Source: Citrobacter amalonaticus Y19 (lineage in GTDB: Bacteria > Pseudomonadota > Gammaproteobacteria > Enterobacterales > Enterobacteriaceae). From it: DNA of 64,000 nucleotides. The number at the start of each line of letters is the position of its first letter. Position 1 is the stretch's first letter. This document shows positions 45,600 to 53,571 of this stretch, one piece after another. Position numbers and translations under genes: made by a program. A model generated the notes under the pieces. It saw nothing but the letters and a program-made list of their open reading frames with translations, had not been told where the DNA came from and searched no databases. Location of the stretch: the NCBI RefSeq assembly GCF_000981805.1, contig NZ_CP011132.1:992001-1056000 (forward strand), in the 5' to 3' direction.

Positions 45600-46589
45600 T
45601 TAACGACCTACACGAGCCTGATGCTCAGGCGAATAACGCTCACCAACGATTTTTATCGTTTCAAGCGCCTGTGTGACCTGAAGCAAATCATCCTGAGAGA
45701 GAATAATGTCAGCGGCGCCCAGGTTTTCCTCGAGCCGGTGCAATTTGGTGGTCCCGGGAATAGGAACAATCCACGGCTTTTGCGCCAGCAGCCATGCCAA
45801 CGCGATTTGCGCAGACGTCACACCTTTCTCTGCCGCCAGTTCACCCAGCAATGAGACCAGCTTTTCATTGGCTTCAATCGCCTGCTCGGCGAAACGCGGC
45901 ACGGTACTGCGGTAATCATCCTTCCCAAAAGTGGTTCCTGGCTTAATCGATCCCGTCAGGAAGCCTTTGCCTAACGGGCTGAAGGGAACGAAACCAATAC
46001 CCAGTTCCTCCAGCAGCGGCAGGATCGCCTGCTCAGGCTCGCGCCACCACATCGAGTATTCGCTTTGCAGGGCGCTGACAGGTTGTACCGCATGCGCACG
46101 ACGAATAGTCTGCACACCCGCTTCGGAAAGACCGAAATGTTTAACTTTGCCTTCAGCTATCAGGTCTTTTACGGTACCCGCAACATCTTCAATGGGCACG
46201 TCCGGATCGACACGGTGTTGATAAAGCAGGTCAATGACGTCGGTTTTAAGGCGGCGTAACGATCCTTCAACGGCCACGCGGATATGCTCGGGACGGCTAT
46301 TTAAAATCTGCTGTTTGTTGTCATCGCCAAAGGTAAAGCCAAATTTTGTGGCGATGACCACGCGGTCGCGAAAGGGTTTTAGCGCTTCGCCGACAACCTC
46401 TTCATTCAAAAACGGGCCATACACTTCGGCGGTGTCGAAGAACGTGACGCCACGTTCAACCGCTGCCCGTATGAGTTCAATCGCCTGGCGGGTATCTGTC
46501 GCCGGGCCGTAGCCGTGGCTTAAGCCCATACAACCGAGTCCAAGGGCTGACACTTCAAGCCCGGATTTCCCCAGATAACGTTTTTGCAT
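45600..46589 (-). CDS. Aldo-keto reductase (Tas/YajO-like)
   Basis: An NADPH-type aldo-keto reductase of 329 residues. The catalytic tetrad is readable: Asp and Tyr in FFDTAEVYG, Lys in IATKFGF and His in LYQHRVD. Cofactor-binding end VPIPGTTKLHRLEENLGA is present. The start at 46589 (MQKRYLGKSGLEVSALGLG) matches the family and follows a GAGGTATT stretch. An unrelated aldo-keto reductase gene lies 26 bases upstream on the same strand, so the two probably form an operon. The substrate is unknown; related enzymes reduce aldehydes and ketones. Confidence 0.9.
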   Translation of the reverse strand: MQKRYLGKSGLEVSALGLGCMGLSHGYGPATDTRQAIELIRAAVERGVTFFDTAEVYGPFLNEEVVGEALKPFRDRVVIATKFGFTFGDDNKQQILNSRPEHIRVAVEGSLRRLKTDVIDLLYQHRVDPDVPIEDVAGTVKDLIAEGKVKHFGLSEAGVQTIRRAHAVQPVSALQSEYSMWWREPEQAILPLLEELGIGFVPFSPLGKGFLTGSIKPGTTFGKDDYRSTVPRFAEQAIEANEKLVSLLGELAAEKGVTSAQIALAWLLAQKPWIVPIPGTTKLHRLEENLGAADIILSQDDLLQVTQALETIKIVGERYSPEHQARVGR

Positions 46590-46615
46590 TGTGTGAATAC
46601 CTCTTTTATTGCGGC

Positions 46616-47467
46616 TTAAACGTCGAGTTTGCGGCCAGCGAGCCACTCCACTCTCGCCGGATCGCGATGAGAAAAGAATGCGCTGGTGGCAGTATCAAGC
46701 GCGGTAATCTGCAGCATGTCTTCAGAACTGAGTTCAAAATCGAGAATGTTGATGTTCTCTTCCATGCGTGCTTTTCGCACTGATTTCGCCAGCGAAATGA
46801 TGCCTCGCTGGAAGATCCACCGCAGGACAACCTGACCCACACTTTTTCCGTACTTCAGGCCTATCGCAGCTAATTCAGGATGCTGGAACAGCCCATTTTT
46901 TCCTTCAGCAAACGGCGCCCACGCTTCCGGTTGGATGCCACGGCTTTGCATCCATGGCACGGCGTGCAGTTGCTGGTTGAAGGGGTTAACTTCAATCTGG
47001 TTTACCGCTGGGGCAACGCGGTTGAAGGCAATAAGATCGGCCAGTCTGTCCGGATGGAAGTTGCTCACGCCAATGGCGCGAATTTTGCCTGCCTGCTGCA
47101 GTTCTTCCATGGCACGCCAGGCACCGTGGACATCACCGTAAGGCTGGTGAATCAGGTACAGGTCAACATAGTCCAACTGAAGTCGGTTCAGTGAACGTTC
47201 AAACTGTGCTTTGGCACCTTCGTAATTCGTATCCTGTAGCCAAAGTTTGGTGGTGATAAAGAGTTCGTTGCGGGCGATACCACTTTGCTTCAGGGCGTTC
47301 CCGACCTGGGTTTCATTCTGGTAGGACGCCGCGGTATCGATCAGGCGATATCCCGTTTCAATGGCATCAATAACGGCTTTCTCGCATTCAGCGGCATCCG
47401 TCATCTGGAACACACCAAAACCCAGCAGGGGCATTTCAATCCCGTTGTTCAGTTTTACCGTTTGCAT
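46616..47467 (-). CDS. Aldo-keto reductase (2,5-diketogluconate reductase-like)
   Basis: A 283-residue aldo-keto reductase of the DkgA-like group, only distantly similar to its neighbour. Tetrad: Asp and Tyr in LIDTAASYQNE, Lys in FITTKLW, His in LYLIHQPYGD. N-terminal MQTVKLNNGIEMPLLGFG fixes the start at 47467. Probably first gene of a two-gene reductase operon. No dedicated regulator lies next to it. Confidence 0.9.
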   Translation of the reverse strand: MQTVKLNNGIEMPLLGFGVFQMTDAAECEKAVIDAIETGYRLIDTAASYQNETQVGNALKQSGIARNELFITTKLWLQDTNYEGAKAQFERSLNRLQLDYVDLYLIHQPYGDVHGAWRAMEELQQAGKIRAIGVSNFHPDRLADLIAFNRVAPAVNQIEVNPFNQQLHAVPWMQSRGIQPEAWAPFAEGKNGLFQHPELAAIGLKYGKSVGQVVLRWIFQRGIISLAKSVRKARMEENINILDFELSSEDMLQITALDTATSAFFSHRDPARVEWLAGRKLDV

Positions 47468-47788
47468 GACATAGTCCTTCAACTTTTGGTCAGAAAAAGC
47501 ATAACGCAAACTGATTTATTCGATTAGATGGGGTAATTAGCTAGGGTTTATTAGATGGGTTCATTAATTGAGTAGGGATGGCAGTCAGCTTTGTGCCAGG
47601 AGTGGACGTTTCCAACATGTGCACGCACTTATCCCTGCAGAACAGATCTCACTGCATAGCCATGCAGACGCGTCGAAATCATCAGGGGCGTTTTTCAGGG
47701 GCCGGACAGGGAAAGGTGCTGGAACCGCAGGATCGCGCTGAGGGCCCCTGCGGCGGTGCGGCAAAGGAGTACGTTATGGTAAATGCAG
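47468..47788. other. Intergenic stretch without a credible gene
   Basis: 321 bases between the reductase operon start and the end of the racemase gene. The part next to the reductase (47468–47580) is A+T-rich with TTAGATGGG repeated (47524–, 47551–), plausible operator material. The rest is GC-richer. A 107-codon plus-strand frame beginning at 47578 runs antisense into the racemase gene and has no family features, so it is not called. Confidence 0.4.
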
Positions 47789-48499
47789 CTACTGAGCTGA
47801 CCTCGTCTTCGCAAAACTGCGAATGGCCACTTCAGCCAAACTTGATGCTGTATCAACAATCGACAGATGCTGCTGAGGATGGCTTTCAAGTAAGGGGCTG
47901 ATGTCCGTACAGGCAATAATCAGCGCCTGGGCGCCAGCTTCCTGCGCCAGAGAAATCAGGTTTCGCCACTGCGTTATCACTTCAGGATAGGTAAATCCGT
48001 TTTGCTTAATCAGCGCTATCAAGCGTGTAGTGATAGCGCGCAATGGGTCAGAAGAGACACAGCGCTTTCCCATTAGATGTAGACGCTGCTGATAAAAACC
48101 CGCATCAAGCGTAGCCTCAGTAGCAATCACGGCGATATTCTCCGTTTCGGATGGCAGACGTTCAAGCGCGCAGTCGGCAATGTGCAGGACAGGAATGCCA
48201 GCGCTAGCCTCCTGCATTTCATTAAAGTAGCAGTGTGCCACATTGCAGGGAACCACGATCAGATTGACCCCGGCTTTTACCAGATTGCTAATGCCATCGC
48301 GCAATGCCGCGGACATTGCAGCATCGTCAACTACCCGGTCAGGGAAAAAAGGAGTCGGCAAGGAAATAATATGCATTTTGGGATAGTCGATATCGAATCT
48401 TGCCCCGTATTGCTTTTGGCACTCATCCACCAACATATCGATAAAAGGCGCGGTGGAACGAGGCCCCATACCGGCTAACACCCCAAGACTGTAAGACAT
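47789..48499 (-). CDS. Aspartate/glutamate racemase family protein
   Basis: A PLP-independent racemase-fold protein of 236 residues. N-terminal MSYSLGVLAGMGPRSTAPF is the family signature, and the two catalytic cysteines are in VVPCNVAHCY and LIIACTDISPL. Similar to E. coli YgeA-type L-Asp/Glu racemases; the exact amino acid is not evident. I take the start at 48499 because the upstream in-frame extension has no family similarity. It stands alone on the minus strand. Confidence 0.88.
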   Translation of the reverse strand: MSYSLGVLAGMGPRSTAPFIDMLVDECQKQYGARFDIDYPKMHIISLPTPFFPDRVVDDAAMSAALRDGISNLVKAGVNLIVVPCNVAHCYFNEMQEASAGIPVLHIADCALERLPSETENIAVIATEATLDAGFYQQRLHLMGKRCVSSDPLRAITTRLIALIKQNGFTYPEVITQWRNLISLAQEAGAQALIIACTDISPLLESHPQQHLSIVDTASSLAEVAIRSFAKTRSAQ

Positions 48500-48803
48500 T
48501 ACGCACTCTCTGTGATAACGGAAAAAATACATCATACATACATCAGGCATCGGGTTCACAACAGGGATTTTATGTTTAATGTGGCAGAACTTCCCTGTCG
48601 CTCTCATTTTGACGTCCGCTTTTCGCTCATAGCGGACCTTGGGAACTTGCTTTCTGTCCGTTCCGTGTCAGGAGCGGACCTCCGCTACTCTTCTGAAGAG
48701 GAAACGCAGAAATATGTAGATCTGTTGGGTAATAATTACGATATATAATAAAAACGTCTCTATCTCAGAGTCCAAGAGTATCTACATACGCAAGGCAGCA
48801 ATT
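48500..48803. other. Intergenic stretch with a probable promoter for the DUF1963 gene
   Basis: 304 bases between divergent racemase and DUF1963 genes. A good -10 (TATAAT, 48744–48749) lies 55 bases before the DUF1963 start. The nonamer AGCGGACCT occurs twice (about 48627–48690), flanking a GC-richer patch of unclear meaning. A 78-codon frame at 48512 has no ribosome binding site and is not called. Confidence 0.45.
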
Positions 48804-49481
48804 ATGAACCCCAAGAGTGCGTTAGTTTTAGAAGAACTCAGATCCAAATTACGTCCTGCATCTGTGGCGCAAGTCGGTGGTTTTCGCCCCATTGCAGACC
48901 CCATTACATCCTGGTTTTTGAAAGGAGTCTCTCTACCAGGTGAAGGGTTGCCAGTTTGGCAGGGGCAGCCCATGTTTCCGCTGCTTCAGATTCGTATAGA
49001 TGAGCTTCCCGTGATTCCTGAGCAACTGAAGGGGGGCGCGCTCTTAGTGCTTTATTACAATATGGAAAGCCATCCATTTGATAAACCTCATGGTGAGGGG
49101 TGGCTAATACGAGAATATGCCACCCTTGATGGGCTTGAGTTATTGCCTGCAATTGACACTCAATATCGCGCATTTCCGGTTCGTTGGGTGAGTGTCAATG
49201 ATGATGCTCCGGGATGGGAGGATGCCTGGGATATTATTGACCTGTCTGACGTAAACGATGATGAGGATGCAAGTGATAGATTCTATGATGGTTTTAACCG
49301 ATACAGGGGAACCAAGGTCGGAGGATATCCGATGGAGATACAACATGGTGCGGGGATTCAAGATTTTGTCTTTCAGGTGGGATCAGAAGAAAAAGTAAAC
49401 TGGATGTGGGCGGATAATGGTATCGGCTACTTTCACAAGTCACCAGAGGGGGGCTGGACGTTTTCATGTCAGTTTTACTAG
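48804..49481 (+). CDS. DUF1963 (YwqG-like) protein
   Basis: A 225-residue cytoplasmic protein without signal peptide or membrane segment. The C-terminal half carries the DUF1963/YwqG features (TKVGGYPMEIQHG … FVFQVGSEEKVNWMWADNG … YFHKSPEGGWTFSCQFY). The family has no established function; members are often found next to toxin-immunity or defence genes, but nothing of that kind adjoins this one. Acidic and more A+T-rich than the core genes. The DNA context suggests an acquired single gene with its own promoter. Confidence 0.75.
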   Translation: MNPKSALVLEELRSKLRPASVAQVGGFRPIADPITSWFLKGVSLPGEGLPVWQGQPMFPLLQIRIDELPVIPEQLKGGALLVLYYNMESHPFDKPHGEGWLIREYATLDGLELLPAIDTQYRAFPVRWVSVNDDAPGWEDAWDIIDLSDVNDDEDASDRFYDGFNRYRGTKVGGYPMEIQHGAGIQDFVFQVGSEEKVNWMWADNGIGYFHKSPEGGWTFSCQFY

Positions 49482-49623
49482 AGATTCAACGGTCGCTCCT
49501 CGCTCACAACTGACCTTCATTCAGCGTTCATGTCAGCTTTCTGCAAAGGGACATTACGATTAATTATTTTCTGCCTCTGGCGATCTTAATCAGCTCATAA
49601 TGTGAGCCGGTTAAGAGACATGA

Positions 49624-50403
49624 TTACACCGTCGGGATGGTGCCACCATCAATGACATATTCGGTGCCGGTGATGGCGGCTGCATGAGATGACGCAAGGA
49701 AGGAAATGAGTCTCGCAACCTCAATGGGCTTTGACGGACGACCAAGAGGAATACCACCGAGAGCATTCATGATTATCTGCTTACCGCCTTCGTAATCCGT
49801 TCCCGCCTGCTTCGCCAGTCGCTGCGCCATCGCCACTGACGCTTCGGTTTCGATCCAGCCGGGAGCAACACGCACTACACGAACCCCTTTCGGTGATACC
49901 TCTTTCGACAGGCTTTTGCTGTACGCCGACAGCGCCGCTTTGGCCGCTGCATAAGCGGTGGTGGATTCCGGTAACGGCAATTCACGCTGGATAGAGGTAA
50001 CGTGAATGATAACCCCGCTACCCTGCGCCAGCATCCCAGGCAACAGCGCTCGATCTAAGCGTACCGCGGGTAACAGATTCAGATTGAGTTCCTGCTGCCA
50101 CTCTGTTTCGCCCAGCGCGGCAAAGCCACCCGCAGGGGAGGTTGAACCGCCAACAACATGGATGATGGCGTCGACACCCCCCAGATGCATCTGAACGGCG
50201 TCCACTACGACGGCACATCCGTTGATCGTGGTCAGGTCCGCCGCGACGAAGGCGTCTGCGAGGCATTCTGTGGGCGCATGACGCGCGGTGGTTAACACTC
50301 TGGCACCCAGTTGCTTTAATAACTCAACGACCGCTTTGCCGACGCCTTTGGTACCGGCAGTCACCAGTATGCGTTTGCCCTGAAAATCAAGATCTAACGA
50401 CAT
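49624..50403 (-). CDS. SDR-family oxidoreductase
   Basis: A short-chain dehydrogenase/reductase of 259 residues. The N-terminal nucleotide motif is VTAGTKGVGKAVVELL (TGxxxGxG type with Ala at the second position). Further features are the VVGGST strand, catalytic Ser in IHVTSIQREL, YAAAK for Tyr/Lys and VIDGGTIPTV at the C-terminus. It overlaps the upstream NTF2-like gene by one base (ATGA), a coupled pair. The divergent HxlR gene is the likely regulator. Substrate unknown. Confidence 0.9.
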   Translation of the reverse strand: MSLDLDFQGKRILVTAGTKGVGKAVVELLKQLGARVLTTARHAPTECLADAFVAADLTTINGCAVVVDAVQMHLGGVDAIIHVVGGSTSPAGGFAALGETEWQQELNLNLLPAVRLDRALLPGMLAQGSGVIIHVTSIQRELPLPESTTAYAAAKAALSAYSKSLSKEVSPKGVRVVRVAPGWIETEASVAMAQRLAKQAGTDYEGGKQIIMNALGGIPLGRPSKPIEVARLISFLASSHAAAITGTEYVIDGGTIPTV

Positions 50404-50729
50404 CAGAGTATTTCCAGTGTGTTGATCTTGTCGCCGACCAGGCTGAAGGCATGTTTAAGCGTGACCGGGCTGCCAGGAAAATTACCGACGACGTTTGAGG
50501 TGACCGTCACCCGGTTACCTTCGGTGATAAACTGAACCGGCTCAACGCTGTAGTCAAACGCGGCCTGTGCGGCACGTTGCCATGCCTCAATAGCTGCGAG
50601 TTCCTTGTATGTTTTACCTTCGTCCGTCACGACAGCATCGGCAGTAAAACAGTGCTTAACGTTGGCAATATCGGCACCGTTACTGATCGAGAAATAGTCT
50701 GCAATAGCATGTGGTAGGGATGATGACAT
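50403..50729 (-). CDS. SnoaL/NTF2-like protein
   Basis: A 108-residue alpha+beta barrel protein of the NTF2-like superfamily (HAIADYFSISNGADIANVKHCFTADAVV … YKELAAIEAWQRAA … VTLKHAFSLVGDKINTLEIL). Members are small isomerases, hydrolases or binding proteins; this one cannot be narrowed. First gene of the pair with the SDR gene, divergent from an HxlR regulator 90 bases away. Confidence 0.82.
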   Translation of the reverse strand: MSSSLPHAIADYFSISNGADIANVKHCFTADAVVTDEGKTYKELAAIEAWQRAAQAAFDYSVEPVQFITEGNRVTVTSNVVGNFPGSPVTLKHAFSLVGDKINTLEIL

Positions 50730-50750
50730 GGCTCTTGACTCCTGTTATTT

Positions 50751-50807
50751 ACAGTCCGGGCATTTTCAACATAGACTGTGAAATTAACAAGTACGCACTA
50801 AAAAGTG
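50751..50807. promoter_or_regulatory. Divergent control region with two dyads (HxlR1)
   Basis: Between the NTF2-like/SDR pair and the HxlR gene: ACAGTC…GACTGT (50751–50779, 17-base spacer) and CACT-AAAA-AGTG (50796–50807). Dyads of this sort are typical of winged-helix HxlR operators; which is bound is not known. Confidence 0.45.
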
Positions 50808-50819
50808 AGCCACTGAATT

Positions 50820-51146
50820 ATGAGTAAGTTATATACTCCAGAATCTGCCGCAAGCGGTGTGGAGCATGTGCTGCGACTGTTGGAAGGTCGCTGGAAATTA
50901 ATCATTATTTTTCATCTGTTCGATGGAAAAGTACAACGCTATTCTGATTTTGAAAAACTGATCCCCGCTATTTCACAGAAGATGCTGGCGCAGCAACTGC
51001 GACAACTGGAAGCTGACGGCATCGTATCACGCATGGTGTACCCTCAAGTGCCGCCGAAAGTGGAATATCGCCTGACCGAGTGGGGGCAGGCGCTGTGCCC
51101 GGCCCTTGATGCAATGCTGAAATGGGCGGAAAAACGCGAGGCTTAG
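50820..51146 (+). CDS. HxlR-family winged-helix regulator (first copy)
   Basis: A 108-residue HxlR/MarR-like regulator (VLRLLEGRWKLIIIFHLFDG … RYSDFEKLIPAISQKMLAQQLRQLEADGIVSR … VEYRLTEWGQAL). Its only cysteine is Cys93; the N-terminal redox cysteine found in YodB/HypR-type sensors is missing, so direct electrophile sensing by that route is unlikely. Probably controls the divergent NTF2-like/SDR pair. Confidence 0.88.
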   Translation: MSKLYTPESAASGVEHVLRLLEGRWKLIIIFHLFDGKVQRYSDFEKLIPAISQKMLAQQLRQLEADGIVSRMVYPQVPPKVEYRLTEWGQALCPALDAMLKWAEKREA

Positions 51147-51484
51147 TTATCGCCGGAGCCTTTTGGCAGTGAGTGAAAATCACTGATGTTTGATTTTGCT
51201 CAACGTTAATAATCGCTTTTTGCCTGGATTATCACTTTTGTTTCTCTTGTCTTATGTATTATTGCTGTGGTTCAGTTATTAAGAATAAAAAGAACCAGAA
51301 AGAAATTAGGAAATAGTTTATCCATAATGTTAACTATTGATAAAATAAAGTAACATTTCGTAAGGTCGGGATGTTTCTCTTTCTCATAGACGAGAATTTA
51401 CATATCATGATATAATATGGCAGAAAAATATGCAGGTTATTAACCTGCCAGTAATGTGAATAAATTTTCGAGGAGACCATTCCA
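51147..51484 (+). promoter_or_regulatory. A+T-rich promoter region of yeeN with two palindromes
   Basis: 338 bases without a gene and much richer in A+T than its surroundings. TATAAT at 51411–51416 overlaps the perfect 12-bp palindrome ATATCATGATAT (51402–51413). Downstream, GCAGGTTA-T-TAACCTGC (51432–51448) is a perfect 17-base dyad that would lie in the early transcript. Then AGGAGACC precedes the GTG start. A repressor site or leader hairpin is likely; the regulator is unknown. Confidence 0.5.
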
Positions 51485-52201
51485 GTGGGACGTAAATGGG
51501 CCAACATTGTTGCTAAAAAAACGGCTAAAGACGGTGCAACGTCTAAAGTCTATGCAAAATTCGGTGTGGAAATCTACGCTGCGGCTAAACAAGGTGAACC
51601 AGATCCAGAATTAAACTCATCTTTAAAATTTGTTATTGAACGCGCGAAGCAAGCACAAGTTCCCAAACACGTTATTGATAAAGCCATTGATAAAGCCAAA
51701 GGTGGCGGAGATGAAACGTTCGTTCAAGGGCGTTATGAAGGCTTCGGACCAAGTGGTTCAATGATTATCGCTGAAACGTTGACGTCAAATGTTAACCGTA
51801 CGATTGCTAATGTTCGCTCAATTTTCAATAAAAAAGGCGGGAATATTGGCGCGGCAGGTGCTGTCAGCTATATGTTTGACAATACTGGCGTGATTGTATT
51901 TAAAGGAACGGACCCTGACCATATTTTTGAAATTTTGCTTGATGCAGAAGTTAATGTTCGTGATGTCACCGAAGAAGAAGGAAACATCGTTGTTTATACT
52001 GAATCGACAGACCTTCACAAAGGCATTGCCGCGTTAAAAGCCGCTGGGATTACTGAATTCTCAACAACAGAATTAGAAATGATTGCTCAATCAGAAATTG
52101 AACTTTCACCAGAGGATTTAGAAATCTTTGAAGGACTGGTTGATGCCCTTGAAGATGACGATGATGTTCAAAAAGTATATCATAACGTTGCCAATCTCTA
52201 A
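51485..52201 (+). CDS. yeeN: YebC/PmpR-family protein YeeN
   Basis: A 238-residue YebC paralogue, nearly identical to E. coli YeeN (GRKWANIVAKKTAKDGATSK, GRYEGFGPSGSMIIAETLT, NKKGGNIGAAGAVSYMFD). YebC proteins act as DNA-binding regulators or as ribosome factors easing polyproline-type stalls. The start is GTG at 51485 after AGGAGACC. The gene is clearly A+T-rich against its neighbours and in E. coli lies elsewhere, among tRNA-Asn genes, which suggests mobility. Confidence 0.92.
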   Translation: MGRKWANIVAKKTAKDGATSKVYAKFGVEIYAAAKQGEPDPELNSSLKFVIERAKQAQVPKHVIDKAIDKAKGGGDETFVQGRYEGFGPSGSMIIAETLTSNVNRTIANVRSIFNKKGGNIGAAGAVSYMFDNTGVIVFKGTDPDHIFEILLDAEVNVRDVTEEEGNIVVYTESTDLHKGIAALKAAGITEFSTTELEMIAQSEIELSPEDLEIFEGLVDALEDDDDVQKVYHNVANL

Positions 52202-52208
52202 TTATGAA

Positions 52209-52242
52209 TTAAAAAAATCTGCCATTGCGGCAGATTTTTTAA
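52209..52242 (+). terminator. Rho-independent terminator of yeeN
   Basis: AAAAATCTGCC-ATTGC-GGCAGATTTTTT, with an A run before and T run after, 8 bases past the stop. Confidence 0.9.
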
Positions 52243-52260
52243 TCTTATAATGCAGTCTCT

Positions 52261-52635
52261 ATGTCCCCTAAAACGACTGTGCCACAAACTATGAATCTCA
52301 ATCGCTTTTGTTATTTGCTCCTGATCTTCTCGGCGATCGGCAGCATTTTTACCTCACATCCTGTTATCCTCTGGTTCCTGCTTGCCAACGTACTGACGCT
52401 GGTGATTTATGGCGTGGATAAAATGGCGGCGCGTAAGGACTGGCGCAGAGTGCCGGAATCCACTCTGCTGGTGTTTGGTGTCGTGGGAGGCTGGCCGAGT
52501 GCGATTGTGGGTCAACAACTCTTTCGGCATAAAACACAAAAGCAGCCCTTCAAAACCTACTTCATCCTCAGCGTGATATTGAGTGTCTCAGTGATGGTGG
52601 CGGTGTATCAGCTCTATCCTTTTTCTTCTTCCTGA
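52261..52635 (+). CDS. DUF1294 membrane protein
   Basis: A 124-residue protein with three or four hydrophobic segments and the DUF1294 motifs YGVDKMAARKDWRRVPESTLL and GVVGGWPSAIVGQQLFRHKTQK. Function unknown; in other bacteria the domain is often fused to a cold-shock domain, which is absent here. Start uncertain: ATG at 52261 or 52291, neither with a clear ribosome binding site; the second would start just before the first membrane segment. Confidence 0.78.
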   Translation: MSPKTTVPQTMNLNRFCYLLLIFSAIGSIFTSHPVILWFLLANVLTLVIYGVDKMAARKDWRRVPESTLLVFGVVGGWPSAIVGQQLFRHKTQKQPFKTYFILSVILSVSVMVAVYQLYPFSSS

Positions 52636-52662
52636 GCGTCTGCTTTTTGCTCCTCGCGTAGG

Positions 52663-52691
52663 GTGGCCTGATAACCCTTCAATCAGGCCAC
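52663..52691. terminator. Hairpin between convergent DUF1294 and SDR genes
   Basis: A perfect 10-bp dyad GTGGCCTGAT / ATCAGGCCAC with a 9-base loop. No T run, so it may be a weak or factor-assisted terminator. Confidence 0.5.
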
Positions 52692-52706
52692 TGCGACATT
52701 ACTTAG

Positions 52707-53450
52707 CTAGAGATTACCCACGCCACCATCGACCAATAGTTCAGTACCAACGACGAATGACGATTCATCAGACGCAAGGAAAACGGCTGCCTTAGCCAGT
52801 TCATAGGGAGTTCCTAAACGTCCGATGGGGACCAGAGCGCGAATTTCTTCCCGAAGCCTATCTTCGTCCACGCCGCCCCCAACCTTGTTCAATGCCGGCG
52901 TTTCCGTCGGGCCGGGACTTAAGCCATTTACACGAACCCCACGCGGATGAAGCTCTGCGGAAAGTGTTCGTGCCAGAGAGAGTATTGCGGCTTTACTTGC
53001 AGCGTAAGCGCTACTTTGCGGAAAACCAATCCGTGCGCTGACTGAGCCACAAACAATGACCGAGGACGGACTGGAAAGCATCGGAAGCAGGGCTTTGATC
53101 AGGAAGAATGGGCCCTTAAGATTGGTATTCATCAGCGCATCGTAAGCCTGCTCATCCCAGGCTTCGAGTGGCTTATGCGTCACATCACCTGCATTGATGT
53201 ATAAAATATCCAGTTTCGGCCATAGCGCCTGTAACGCGGCGGCTAATTGCGCTTGTTGAGGGATGTCGCCTGCCTCAATGCGAAAAATAGCCACATCAGT
53301 TAACTCTTTTTTGGCCTCCAGTAGTTTTTCTTCACTACGACCTGTGATGGCAACCTTTGCCCCTTCTGCCAGAAACTGACGTGCCGTCTCTAAACCAATC
53401 CCGCTCGTACCACCGGTAATCAGTGCGTATTTACCCTCAAGTCTGCCCAT
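52707..53450 (-). CDS. SDR-family oxidoreductase (second copy)
   Basis: A classical short-chain dehydrogenase of 247 residues: cofactor loop ITGGTSGIGLETA with ITGRSEE (arginine favouring NADP), NAG in LYINAGDV, catalytic Ser in VCGSVSAR, YAASK and C-terminal LLVDGGVGNL. Divergent from a second HxlR regulator 122 bases away. It repeats the SDR–HxlR layout seen at 49624–51146, but the proteins are not close copies. Confidence 0.92.
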   Translation of the reverse strand: MGRLEGKYALITGGTSGIGLETARQFLAEGAKVAITGRSEEKLLEAKKELTDVAIFRIEAGDIPQQAQLAAALQALWPKLDILYINAGDVTHKPLEAWDEQAYDALMNTNLKGPFFLIKALLPMLSSPSSVIVCGSVSARIGFPQSSAYAASKAAILSLARTLSAELHPRGVRVNGLSPGPTETPALNKVGGGVDEDRLREEIRALVPIGRLGTPYELAKAAVFLASDESSFVVGTELLVDGGVGNL

Positions 53451-53492
53451 TTTCCCACCCCATGTTTTATTCGTGGCGCCAGTATTTATCCT

Positions 53493-53531
53493 TTAGTATC
53501 CTTTGGGAAGTAGGCACCATATGGATACTAA
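53493..53531. promoter_or_regulatory. Inverted repeat in the SDR2/HxlR2 divergent promoter
   Basis: TTAGTATCC and GGATACTAA form a perfect 9-bp inverted repeat with a 21-base spacer, midway between the two divergent start codons. One half-site has a further near match. It is the natural candidate operator for the adjacent HxlR protein. Confidence 0.55.
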
Positions 53532-53571
53532 GGAACCCTATGGGATGCAATGAAGTGAAACGGGGAACCCT

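Noticed and set aside
47578..47901. 107-codon plus-strand frame between the reductases and the racemase gene
   Set aside because: It runs antisense into the racemase coding region, has no family motif, and its composition looks like a shadow of the opposite strand.
48512..48748. 78-codon frame upstream of the DUF1963 gene
   Set aside because: No ribosome binding site, overlaps the probable promoter, and no recognisable motif.
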